Below, in pieces: positions 1 to 6,793 of a stretch of 7,957 bases of DNA. The notes below the pieces were generated by a model. The model was not told the origin of the DNA. It ran no database searches and saw only the letters and a program-made list of their open reading frames with translations. Both the position numbers and the translations under genes were made by a program. Position 1 is the first letter of the stretch, and each line of letters opens with the position of its first letter. The DNA is from Gemmatimonadota bacterium (GTDB taxonomy: Bacteria; GCA-2686955), in NCBI GenBank assembly GCA_002686955.1, contig NYZA01000042.1, positions 1-7,957 on the forward strand, in the 5' to 3' direction.

Positions 1-386
1 ACCCAGTCGCGCACCAACCCCTGGTGGAGGCTCCAGCGGGTGTTGGTCGTCGGCCACGCCGGCACCCTTGGGATTACGCGCAATCCGAACTCATTCGCTT
101 CATCCATGATCCGCATCAGATCGCGTTTCGTGGGGAAGACCTGGGATCCGAACTGATCTGTAGTGCTGGTTCCGGTCACGAGCGGAGATGTCGGCAGGAT
201 CACGCCGGTGAAGCCCAGATTGCTGATCTGCTGAAAGTCCGCTACGAGCGATTGGTAGTCGGGCGGGGCATTGGTGTAGGTGAGGTAACGCGGTGCGCTC
301 GGGGACCAGGGGTTCCCGGCATCGGCGCGTTCGTGTAGAAAGCCCTCTCTGGTGAGGGTCATCTCGACCGGCGGGTCTTCCGCATG
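1..386 (-). pseudogene. Continuation of the same gene in a second frame: TIM-barrel glycosidase-like start, cut by window edge
   Basis: If one C of the seven-C run (minus strand) is skipped, the frame stays open from 386 to the window edge, at least 128 codons without a stop. The text is clearly protein-like: GFLHERADAGNPWSPSAPRY, then ISNLGFTGVILPTSP, then LMRIMDEANEFGLRVIPRV. The order (a strand with GFTGVIL, a helix ending in EANEFG, a strand LRVIPRVPAW) is what is seen at the start of (beta/alpha)8 glycoside hydrolases, which place the substrate above the strand ends. Catalytic residues would lie beyond the window. No separate start codon with a ribosome site precedes it; an internal ATG at 362 has none. 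It is therefore best read as the second half of the upstream gene. The break may be an assembly error, a real mutation or, less likely, programmed frameshifting. Confidence 0.6.
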
Positions 387-1143
387 GGGGGGCCTCCCAG
401 GTCAGCTCGTCGCCCATGCCGATCCAGTCGATCACGGCTTCATCGGGCGCCCCGCCGCCAACGTCGGCGTTCTCGCTACGCCAGCCGATCTGAAGACCGC
501 ACATCAGTACCGGCTCCGCGAAGCTGAAGCGCCCTTCGTACGTGGCCCACTCCTGGTCGATCTCGAACTCTTCGACGAAATAGCCGACCGACCCGCTCGT
601 CGCGAGCTGCACATCGTCGAGAACGACATACAGAGTGCCATCGACTCCGTTACCCTTGGCACCGACTTGGACGATGACATCGGAGGTCGCCCACTGATTC
701 TGTAAGACTCCGAGGTGTTCGTTGTGGGCGTAGCGCCGGTACGTTGCGACGACCTGCGGTCGCGCGGGTGAGGAAACTGGCGGCGTGCTCTGCGTGAACA
801 CCACGAGCGGCTTGTACGACGTGTCGTCACGCCAACGCACATAGCTGTCGGCAGCGTTCGCCCAATTGGCGGTCTCCGGCTTGATCCAACCCCCGTAAGC
901 TTCTGTCACGAAGGGCGTGTTGTAGCCGCGAGCGGCCCAGAAGAGCAGGGGGGGCTGGCACGGGTCTGCGGTGCAGTCGTGATAGCTGTTGAGCTCGAAG
1001 CTCGCGTTCTCGAGCAGATTCAGGCTCAGAGGCGGCGGTGCGGGGCGCGGGGGCGGGATCTGTTGGGCCTGGCACGCTCCGACGTCAAAGCCGAAGCTCA
1101 CACACAAGACGAGAAGAGAGAGCTGACGCGCGTGCGACATCAT
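100..1143 (-). CDS. Exported carbohydrate-binding-like protein, N-terminal part (frame broken at 386-392)
   Basis: The start is the first of two tandem ATG codons; AGGGAG lies 7 nt upstream of it. Residues 1-24 look like a signal peptide: basic MMSHARQ, hydrophobic LSLLVLCVSFGF, then VGAC, a possible lipobox with Cys24 as the lipidated residue. Signal peptidase I cleavage nearby is the alternative. A Pro-rich linker (about 29-38) follows. Residues 42-250 begin NLLENASFELN, an opening typical of carbohydrate-binding beta-sandwich modules, and continue as alternating strands (GTLYVVLDDVQL, ATYEGRFSF). After about residue 252 this frame turns into Arg/Pro/His-rich sequence, unlike a folded protein, and stops at 100. 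The real protein resumes in another frame from 386 (next entry). The role is inferred: surface polysaccharide binding or degradation. Specificity cannot be told. Confidence is high that it is a gene and moderate for the domain class. Confidence 0.72.
   Translation of the reverse strand: MMSHARQLSLLVLCVSFGFDVGACQAQQIPPPRPAPPPLSLNLLENASFELNSYHDCTADPCQPPLLFWAARGYNTPFVTEAYGGWIKPETANWANAADSYVRWRDDTSYKPLVVFTQSTPPVSSPARPQVVATYRRYAHNEHLGVLQNQWATSDVIVQVGAKGNGVDGTLYVVLDDVQLATSGSVGYFVEEFEIDQEWATYEGRFSFAEPVLMCGLQIGWRSENADVGGGAPDEAVIDWIGMGDELTWEAPPCGRPAGRDDPHQRGLSTRTRRCREPLVPERTALPHLHQCPARLPIARSGLSADQQSGLHRRDPADISARDRNQHYRSVRIPGLPHETRSDADHG
386..392 (-). other. Seven-base homopolymer at the frame break
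   Basis: Seven consecutive G on the plus strand (C on the coding strand) sit exactly where the N-terminal frame loses protein character and the second frame gains it. The coding strand reads GCC CCC CCA TGC in the first frame. Six C would give GCC CCC CAT GCG and join both parts into one reading frame. Confidence 0.75.
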
Positions 1144-1150
1144 GGATTTG

Positions 1151-1156
1151 CTCCCT
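1151..1156 (-). promoter_or_regulatory. Ribosome binding site deciding the start at 1143
   Basis: AGGGAG on the minus strand lies 7 nt before the first of two adjacent ATG codons. This favours 1143 over 1140, and over the in-frame ATG at 1236, which would put about 31 polar residues before the signal peptide. Confidence 0.6.
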
Positions 1157-1203
1157 ACTCCATTGGCACTTGGGCCAGGATGTCCTGTTGCTGATTCGTT
1201 ACC

Positions 1204-1232
1204 AGCGTAGCGGGTCGATGCACTGTTTTCAA
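1204..1232 (-). promoter_or_regulatory. Candidate sigma70-type promoter for the exported protein gene
   Basis: On the minus strand, TTGAAA (1232-1227) and TACGCT (1209-1204) are separated by 17 bp. The predicted RNA would start near 1197, giving a leader of about 55 nt. The -35 box matches 5 of 6 consensus bases, the -10 only 3 of 6, so this is a tentative call from spacing and position. Confidence 0.3.
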
Positions 1233-1390
1233 GCACCGTTGGTCAGTCAGGGTCGCGTGCCCCTGGCTCCGGCGACGCCACCGAAGGAGAGGCACGGAGC
1301 TTGCGCTCTGGGCCAACGGCACAAGGGCGCCCGCCGCAGCACCGACGCCGGCAACCTTTTGATCGACAACGTTTTCAGACCACAATCCGC

Positions 1391-1395
1391 AGGAG
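1391..1395 (+). promoter_or_regulatory. Ribosome binding site of radC
   Basis: AGGAG lies 5 nt before the ATG at 1401. It fixes the start and makes the long open stretch upstream of 1401 in the same frame irrelevant. The second in-frame ATG, at 1422, has no comparable site. Confidence 0.7.
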
Positions 1396-1400
1396 CAGAG

Positions 1401-2165
1401 ATGTCAGTAATCGACCCAACCATGGGTGAATGGAGAACCCCTGGCGAACCGGGGCGGGCGCCCGATCAAGGGCACGAGGGAAGTGCCCTGGTCGACCGGC
1501 CGAGGGAGCGGTTGCGCGCACTCGGCGCGGTCTCGCTGGCCGACGAGGAGCTGATGGCCCTGATCTTGGCGACGGGAGCTCGAAATACTCCGGTGATCGA
1601 GCTCGCGGGGCGGCTCATGAAGGAGGGGGGCGGGCTGCGGCGAATGTCGGCGCGGAGCGTGGGGGAGCTCGAGCGCTATCACGGCCTGGGACCGGCGAAG
1701 GCGTCGAGGATCGCGGCGGCCTTCGAGATGGGGCGGCGGGTGGCGCGACTTCCGTTGCGCGCGGGCGAGAGCATCACTTCGGCGGCCGATGTAGCGGCAC
1801 ATTTCGGTCCCCATTTGCGCGACCGGAAGCAGGAGATCTTCCTGACTTTGCTGCTCGACGGGCGGCGGCGGCTGCTACGGGCGGCGAGGGTGGCCGAGGG
1901 ATGTTTGACGGCGGCGCTGGTCCATCCGCGCGAGGCGTTGCGACCTGGAGTGCTGGAGGCCGCGGCGGCGGTGATCTTCGTACACAACCATCCTTCGGGC
2001 GATCCGACGCCCAGCCCGGAGGATCTCGATCTCACGCACCAGCTCGTGCGGGCGGCCGACATTTTGGCGATCGAGGTGCTCGACCATGTGATCGTGGGTG
2101 ACGGGACGCACACGAGTCTTCTCGCGGAGGGGCTGTTGCGGCCTGAGCTCGGTGTCTCGGCGTGA
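1401..2165 (+). CDS. radC: RadC family JAB/MPN-domain protein
   Basis: This 254-residue protein belongs to the RadC (UPF0758) family. Residues about 31-118 are the N-terminal helical domain with a helix-hairpin-helix-like segment (LERYHGLGPAKASRIAAAFE). Residues about 125-250 are the JAB/MPN metalloprotease-like domain. The JAMM motif is complete: H195-N-H197, seven residues, S205, two residues, D208, in VHNHPSGDPTPSPED; Glu145 in KQEIF is the likely upstream acid. These residues bind zinc in JAMM peptidases, but the cellular role of RadC is unsettled; the old DNA-repair assignment from E. coli is not well supported. Homologues are near 220-230 residues; the excess here is an N-terminal tail of about 25-30 polar residues. 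It stands alone, with a 257-bp gap before it and the inverted-repeat array starting 37 bp after its stop. No phage or plasmid gene adjoins it. Confidence 0.93.
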   Translation: MSVIDPTMGEWRTPGEPGRAPDQGHEGSALVDRPRERLRALGAVSLADEELMALILATGARNTPVIELAGRLMKEGGGLRRMSARSVGELERYHGLGPAKASRIAAAFEMGRRVARLPLRAGESITSAADVAAHFGPHLRDRKQEIFLTLLLDGRRRLLRAARVAEGCLTAALVHPREALRPGVLEAAAAVIFVHNHPSGDPTPSPEDLDLTHQLVRAADILAIEVLDHVIVGDGTHTSLLAEGLLRPELGVSA

Positions 2166-2201
2166 GGAGAGGGACGAATCGGCGCGCTGGAGAACCAAAC
2201 C

Positions 2202-2435
2202 TGTGTCACAACTCCCGATTCAAGGATTGAAACACGGAGCTATGACGCATATGGCTGTCGTAACTGCCCGATCACCCATGAGAAATGTGAGTTGCGACAC
2301 ACATATCGGTCGCAAGTGGAGGTCCAATTCGTGAATGAGAAGTTGTGACGCAAAGAACTGTCGCAACTGTGGCTTCTACTTCCGGAGCTCGAGGTTGTGA
2401 CCTGGAGAAGCCGGTGGCCCGTGAATTGTGACGCG
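2202..2435. repeat. Array of alternating inverted copies of a GAGTTGYGACRCA motif, 51-52 bp period
   Basis: Nine copies of a heptamer core TTGYGAC (with CTATGAC and TTACGAC variants) are visible. Plus-strand cores: 2240-2246, 2292-2298, 2343-2349, 2395-2401, 2426-2432. Minus-strand cores: 2205-2211, 2257-2263, 2309-2315, 2360-2366. The first eight alternate minus/plus. Same-orientation spacing is 52, 52, 51 for the minus copies and 52, 51, 52 for the plus copies. Three complete inverted pairs (2240-2263, 2292-2315, 2343-2366) each have exactly 10 nt between cores and stems of 7-9 pairs. The stems differ but still pair: A-T in the first, G-C in the others at one position, and T.G against C-G at the next. 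Sequence between copies is not conserved and looks more A/T-rich than its flanks. This may be an operator array, an RNA hairpin series or a REP/BIME-like element; no known family was recognised. Confidence 0.75.
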
Positions 2436-2677
2436 GGGTGGAGTGCGTGGAGCTTCGCCGCCCCTTTTTGCCTGGCAGGGCGTCGCGTTCGGGGCGCGCG
2501 GGGCGACGGGGCATGCCTGGCTCGGGTTCACGGAACCCGATCGCAGTGCGTCCCCCATCCAAAGTCTTCTCTTCCGGGAACTCCCGCGACGGAGTCACGC
2601 CCATCGAGCCCAAGGAGCGCGCCGACGAATGCGCTAAGCTCTGCCCCTCTCCAGAACCTCTGTCCGTAGGCACGCAC
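2436..2677. other. Non-coding stretch between the repeat array and the aminotransferase gene
   Basis: No further motif copy, convincing promoter or terminator is seen. The aminotransferase frame is open back to 2438, but the translation there (Arg/Pro/Ser-rich) does not resemble the family N-terminus. The promoter for the 2678-5485 genes presumably lies here or in the array, but I could not find one. Confidence 0.5.
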
Positions 2678-3880
2678 ATGACAGACATCCACCGCCTGAA
2701 TCCTGTCGTCGATCGGATCGAACCTTCCGCCACGATCGCGATTACGAACCGGGCTCGAGAGTTGAAACGAGCCGGAGTCGATGTGATCTCCTTGAGCGCA
2801 GGCGAGCCCGATTTCGACACTCCGGCGCACATCATCGAAGCGGCTTTCGCGGGGGTGAAGGCGGGGATGACCCGCTACACGCCGGCCGACGGCTCGCTCG
2901 AGCTGAAAGAGGCGATCGCGGCCAAGCTGAAGCGCGAGAACGGGGTCGATTACGCGCTGGAGGAGATTGCGGCCTCTTGCGGAGGGAAACACACGCTGCA
3001 CAATATCTTCGCGGTGATTCTGGCGCCGGGCGACGAGGTGATCATTCCCGCTCCATACTGGGTGAGCTACCCGGAGCAGGTGCGGCTGGCGGGGGGCGTT
3101 CCGCGGGTGATCGAGGCCGGCGCGGGGGACGGTTTTCGGATCACGGCGGAGATGTTCGAAGAGGCGATCGGCGAGCGGACGCGCGCGCTCGTCCTCAATT
3201 CGCCGAGCAACCCGACGGGGGCGGTCTACGGGAGGGCCGAGATCGAGGCGCTGGTCGAGGTGGCGGTGAGGCGCGGGGTGCTCGTCGTTTCCGATGAGGT
3301 GTACGAGCACATCCTCTACGATGGGGCGGCCCAGATTTCGCCGGCGTCGCTCTCGGCCGAGGCGCGGGAGCATGTGATCGTGGCGAACTCGGTGAGCAAG
3401 ACCTACGCAATGACCGGATGGCGGGTCGGCTATGCGGCGGGTCCGGCGAAGATCATGAGGGCGATGGCGCGGCTGCAGAGCCACCAGAGCCAGAATCCGG
3501 CGAGCCCTTCGCAGGCGGCCGCCACGGCGGCGCTCGGCGGGGGACTCGATTGCGTTCGACCGATGCTCGCGGCCTTCACGGAGCGGCGAGCGATGACGAT
3601 CGGCGCGATCGAGTCGATGCCGGGCCTGAGCCTGGCGGTGCCGCGGGGCGCCTTCTACGCCTTCCCCGACGCGACCGAGGTTCTGCGGCCGGCCGGGTCG
3701 CGATTCGAGGGTTCGGTCGGTCTGTGCGCGCATCTTCTCGACGAATACAAAGTGGCCTGCGTGCCGGGCGAGGCGTTCGGAGCGCCGACCTGCTTCCGGA
3801 TCTCGTTCGCGACGGCGACCGATGCACTGCGGGAGGCGCTCGATCGGATCGCGCGGGCGATCGGAGCTCTGCGCCGCTGA
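2678..3880 (+). CDS. Class I (fold type I) PLP aminotransferase, aspartate aminotransferase-like
   Basis: This 400-residue enzyme has normal family length. The start ATG has a weak AGG 7 nt upstream, and the translation begins at the expected place for class Ib aspartate aminotransferases (RIEPSATIAITNRARELK). Visible landmarks: SLSAGEPDFDTP at 38-49; GGKHTLHN at 102-109; the PLP-stacking region PYWVSYPEQ at 126-134; NSPSNPTG with Asn178; SDEVYE with Asp206, which pairs with the PLP ring nitrogen; SKTYAMTGWR with Lys241, the Schiff-base lysine; FRIS with Arg374, which binds the substrate alpha-carboxylate. It is a cytosolic enzyme moving amino groups between aspartate or similar amino acids and 2-oxoglutarate. 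Some class Ib members also use prephenate. The gene lies 21 bp upstream of serA and is probably co-transcribed with it, so a role in serine synthesis is possible but inferred. Confidence 0.92.
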   Translation: MTDIHRLNPVVDRIEPSATIAITNRARELKRAGVDVISLSAGEPDFDTPAHIIEAAFAGVKAGMTRYTPADGSLELKEAIAAKLKRENGVDYALEEIAASCGGKHTLHNIFAVILAPGDEVIIPAPYWVSYPEQVRLAGGVPRVIEAGAGDGFRITAEMFEEAIGERTRALVLNSPSNPTGAVYGRAEIEALVEVAVRRGVLVVSDEVYEHILYDGAAQISPASLSAEAREHVIVANSVSKTYAMTGWRVGYAAGPAKIMRAMARLQSHQSQNPASPSQAAATAALGGGLDCVRPMLAAFTERRAMTIGAIESMPGLSLAVPRGAFYAFPDATEVLRPAGSRFEGSVGLCAHLLDEYKVACVPGEAFGAPTCFRISFATATDALREALDRIARAIGALRR

Positions 3881-3901
3881 CCCTAGAGGGAGTCATCGAT
3901 C

Positions 3902-5485
3902 ATGACCAAAGTGCTGATTGCCGATGCGGTGAACGTGGTTTGCGCCGAGCGGCTGCGCGAATCGTGCGAGGTGATCGAGAAGCCGGGGCTGGACGAGGCG
4001 GGGCTGATCGAGGCGGTGGCCGGTGTCGACGCCATGGTGGTTCGCAGCGGCGTTCGCGTGACCGAGGCGGTGATTCGCGGGGCGGATAGTCTGCGCGTGA
4101 TCGGCCGCGCCGGCGCTGGAGTCGACACGATCGATGTCGAGGCCGCGACGCGGGCCGGGATCATCGTCATGAACACGCCAGGCGGCAACTCGGTCTCGAC
4201 CGCGGAGCACACCATCGCCCTGCTCTTCTCCTGCGCGCGCAACATCGCCGAATCGGATCGAAGCGTGCGTGCCGGTGGATGGGATCGGCGCCGCTTCGTC
4301 GGAACGGAGCTGCGCGGCAAGATCCTCGGGATCGTGGGGCTCGGCAAGGTCGGCCGAGAGGTGGCGCGCATCGCCGAGGCGATCGGTATGCGGGTCCTGG
4401 CGCACGATCCCTTCCTGGCCGAATCGGAGAGCCCCCCCCTGATCGAGCTCGACCGCCTCTTCGCCGTGTCCGATTTCGTGACCCTTCACTCGCCTCTCAC
4501 CGAGAGTACGCGCCATCTCGTCAACGAAGAGCGCCTTGCGTCGATGAAGCCGAGCGCCCGGCTGATCAACTGCGCGCGCGGTGGGTTGGTCGACGAGGCC
4601 GCGCTCGCGGAGGCGATCTCCAGCGGGCGGATCCTCGGCGCGGCGGTCGACGTCTACTCGAGCGAGCCGCCCACCGGGAATCCCCTGCTCGAAATCGATG
4701 CGATCACGACTACGCCGCATCTCGGCGCTTCGACACGCGAGGCCCAGGTGCAGGTGGCGGTGCAGATCGCCGAGCAGATCGAGGCGTGGGCCCGCGACGG
4801 AAGTGTCGTGAATGCGGTCAACTTCCCATCGCTCGGGGGCGAGGCGGCTTCGCGCATGGCGCCCTATCTCGATCTCGCCGAGAATCTGGGCTCGCTCGCG
4901 GCGCAGCTACTGACCGGAGCACCCACGGAGCTCGTCGTCGAAATCCGGGGGGAGCTGCTGGAGATCGATAGCCGCCCTCTGCTGGCATCGGCGGCGAAAG
5001 GGATGCTCGACACCATGCTCGCCGAGCCGGCGAATCTGGTCAGCGCGGCCGCCCTCGCCCGAGATCGCGGGATCGAGCTCAAAGAGATCCGCAGCTCCGA
5101 GGCCGAAGATTTCTCGGCGCTGATTTCGGTCAAGGCCTCGGCGGAGACCGATTCTCACTCGGCCTCGGGCGCCCTTTTCGGCCGCAAGGAGCGGCGGCTC
5201 GTCGGCCTGGACGGCATGCGCTTCGATGCCGCGCTCCAGGGCCCGATGCTCCTGATCGAAAACGTGGACCAGCCGGGGGTCGTCGGTGTGTTGGGCACGA
5301 TCTTGGGCGAGCGGGGCGTCAACATTGCCGCGATGAGCCTCTGCCGGGCGGCCGATGGCGCCCGAACTCTGCTGAATCTCGATGCGGCCGCGTCCGACCC
5401 CCTCGTGCAAGAGCTCGAGACTCGCCCCGAGTTCGGCGCGGTGCGGGCGTTGCGGATCAAGGGTGATCCGGTCCGGCCGAATTAA
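3902..5485 (+). CDS. serA: D-3-phosphoglycerate dehydrogenase, long form with C-terminal ACT domain
   Basis: The 527-residue product is the usual length of long-form SerA, which oxidises 3-phosphoglycerate to 3-phosphohydroxypyruvate with NAD+ as the first step of serine synthesis in the cytosol. The substrate-binding domain is split around the NAD domain (about 100-285). The Rossmann motif is GLGKVG at 146-151, with acidic Asp169 (AHDP) as the likely NAD-ribose ligand. The catalytic trio is present: Arg226 (CARGGLVDE), Glu255 (SSEPP), His273 (TPHLGAST). An intervening domain (about 315-440) and an ACT domain (about 449-527, LLIENVDQPGVVGVLGTILG) follow; in long-form relatives these serve in allosteric control, often by serine. 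The start has GAGGGAG about 9 nt upstream. The gene follows the aminotransferase in probable operon; no SerC or SerB gene is in view. Confidence 0.96.
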   Translation: MTKVLIADAVNVVCAERLRESCEVIEKPGLDEAGLIEAVAGVDAMVVRSGVRVTEAVIRGADSLRVIGRAGAGVDTIDVEAATRAGIIVMNTPGGNSVSTAEHTIALLFSCARNIAESDRSVRAGGWDRRRFVGTELRGKILGIVGLGKVGREVARIAEAIGMRVLAHDPFLAESESPPLIELDRLFAVSDFVTLHSPLTESTRHLVNEERLASMKPSARLINCARGGLVDEAALAEAISSGRILGAAVDVYSSEPPTGNPLLEIDAITTTPHLGASTREAQVQVAVQIAEQIEAWARDGSVVNAVNFPSLGGEAASRMAPYLDLAENLGSLAAQLLTGAPTELVVEIRGELLEIDSRPLLASAAKGMLDTMLAEPANLVSAAALARDRGIELKEIRSSEAEDFSALISVKASAETDSHSASGALFGRKERRLVGLDGMRFDAALQGPMLLIENVDQPGVVGVLGTILGERGVNIAAMSLCRAADGARTLLNLDAAASDPLVQELETRPEFGAVRALRIKGDPVRPN

Positions 5486-5529
5486 AGAACGCGAGCCTAC
5501 ACATTTGGTCTCCCCCCCCGGGATCTTCG

Positions 5530-6624
5530 ATGAGCGGAACCGTGCACAGGAACGAGAGCGCCACCGATGCCGGCGCGGAGCAGGAGCTTCGGCGCCTGCG
5601 AGAGGCAATCGACAACCCGATCGCGCGCATCGACGGCGAAGGGAATCTCGTGGTGGCGAATGCGGCTCTCGAGTCGCTCCTGGGGGTCGAACGCGCACAC
5701 ATCTTGGGCTACCCGGCGGAGCGCTTCCTGACCCGCGAGAGCCTGGTTTGGATCGAGCGCGCCGGCGCCGAGCCCTCGATGGTGGAGGTTGCGTTCATCC
5801 GCGACGATGGCACGACGCTTAGCGTCGGCGCCCGTGTGGAGCGGCTGCCCACGCAGGAGATCGAGCTCCTCGTCGGCGCTTCCGTCGACGTCTCCACCGC
5901 CCTGGTCGAGCTTCACGGCAAGGCAGGAATCGGGTCGATCGCGGCGGAGGTCGTGCACGAAGTCAACAATCATCTGCTCGTTCTCGGTGGCTACGCCCAG
6001 CTCATGCCCTTGCACATCCGGCGCGCGCAGTGGGCGAAGGTGGAGAAGGACGCCGGCATGGTCGCCTCCGAGGTAGAGCGCTGCCGCGCACTGACCGACG
6101 GAATGCTCCATTTCTCCCCGAGAATCGACGGGGAAGCCGTGTCGCCCTTGAAGAGCGCCTTGCGCCAGGCCGAGGCCTTTCTCACGCGCCTCAATCGCTT
6201 CGATTCGATCGTCTTGAGGCTGGATCTTCCGGAAGATTTCCCCGTGGCTCTGATCGCGCCGATGCTGCTCCGTCAGATGCTGCTGAACGCCCTGGGGGCG
6301 GCGGCGGCGGTGCTGCATCGCACCAGCAGAGGGCAAGGAGAGATCCTGGTGCGCCTGCTGGCGCGCCAATCACAGGCGACGCTCACGATCGACGCGGTCG
6401 GAGCGCTCCCCGAAGCCGGCGAGAGAGAAGACGGCGCCGGCGGCTCCCTTCCGCCCGATTTCGCCCCCTCCTTGATCGGGACCAATCCAGCCCTATCCCA
6501 CCAGGTCCTGATGCGGATCTGCCGCGCGACCAACACCGAGATCGCGACTGGCCCGGCGGGAGCCACGATCGGCGAGGACGCCGAGCACCTGGAGCTCCGC
6601 ATTCCACTCGCGAACACGCCCTGA
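5530..6624 (+). CDS. PAS-domain protein with NtrB-like phospho-acceptor domain and degenerate kinase ATP site
   Basis: This 364-residue protein has no membrane segment. A PAS domain spans about 17-125 (AIDNPIARIDGEGNLVVANAALESLLG). The dimerisation/phospho-acceptor helix follows at about 130-200, with H-box VVHEVNNHLLVLGGYAQL: His143 is the phospho-acceptor, and Glu144/Asn147 fit the E-x-x-N phosphatase signature of HisKA proteins. Residues about 215-360 align with the HATPase fold, but its boxes are eroded. The N-box reads LLRQMLLNALGAAAAV, with Ala257 where the Mg-ligand Asn is expected. The G1 region reads DAVGAL (Asp288 kept, DxGxG lost), and G2 reads GTNPALSHQ in place of GTGLGLS. It may act as a phosphatase, phosphotransfer scaffold or ligand-sensing partner. 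It starts 44 bp after serA, without a clear ribosome site. No response regulator is adjacent. Confidence 0.85.
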   Translation: MSGTVHRNESATDAGAEQELRRLREAIDNPIARIDGEGNLVVANAALESLLGVERAHILGYPAERFLTRESLVWIERAGAEPSMVEVAFIRDDGTTLSVGARVERLPTQEIELLVGASVDVSTALVELHGKAGIGSIAAEVVHEVNNHLLVLGGYAQLMPLHIRRAQWAKVEKDAGMVASEVERCRALTDGMLHFSPRIDGEAVSPLKSALRQAEAFLTRLNRFDSIVLRLDLPEDFPVALIAPMLLRQMLLNALGAAAAVLHRTSRGQGEILVRLLARQSQATLTIDAVGALPEAGEREDGAGGSLPPDFAPSLIGTNPALSHQVLMRICRATNTEIATGPAGATIGEDAEHLELRIPLANTP

Positions 6625-6753
6625 ATTCGTACGCGAGCGCCTCGATGGACATATACTGGACATGTGCGCGCGAAAGTGTCGAGACCGTGCGCGGCGAACC
6701 CCCCGCTTCGGAGCCCGTTGCGTCGCGTGGGCGGATCTTGTCAGCCATGTGTG

Positions 6754-6782
6754 TGCAACTTCTTGAAATGAGGTGCGTTGCA
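6754..6782. repeat. Inverted repeat TGCAAC/GTTGCA upstream of the promoter
   Basis: Six-base perfect arms lie 17 bp apart. If transcription starts near 6829-6830, the centre at 6768 is about 61-62 bp upstream, a common activator position. Short arms with a wide gap can also arise by chance. Confidence 0.3.
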
Positions 6783-6793
6783 GAGGATTGCCG

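Noticed and set aside
1359-1386. TTGATC and CACAAT, 16 bp apart, as a radC promoter
   Set aside because: The implied RNA start near 1393 would fall inside the ribosome site at 1391-1395, so the spacing to the gene is wrong.
1038-1400. Upstream in-frame extension of radC
   Set aside because: AGGAG 5 nt before 1401 defines the start, and the extension overlaps the signal-peptide region of the divergent gene.
2215-2236. ATTGAAAC at 2227-2234, similar to the 3' end of many CRISPR repeats
   Set aside because: It occurs once; the 51-52 bp units do not share this segment, and the repeated part is a short inverted motif, not a 25-40 bp direct repeat.
2202-2435. Integron attC sites or gene-cassette array
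   Set aside because: The cores read TTGYGAC and do not fit GTTRRRY/RYYYAAC; no integrase gene or cassette genes are present.
2438-2677. Upstream in-frame extension of the aminotransferase by 80 codons
   Set aside because: The translation is Arg/Pro/Ser-rich and unlike the family; the start at 2678 gives the normal length and N-terminus.
3418-4089. Long plus-strand open frames inside the aminotransferase and serA genes
   Set aside because: They are Arg/Gly-rich products of high GC in the wrong frame, overlapping genes with full catalytic motifs.
5512-5519. Eight-C run before the PAS protein gene as another frame-break point
   Set aside because: It lies between the serA stop and the ATG at 5530, both frames are intact without it, and nothing protein-like is disrupted.
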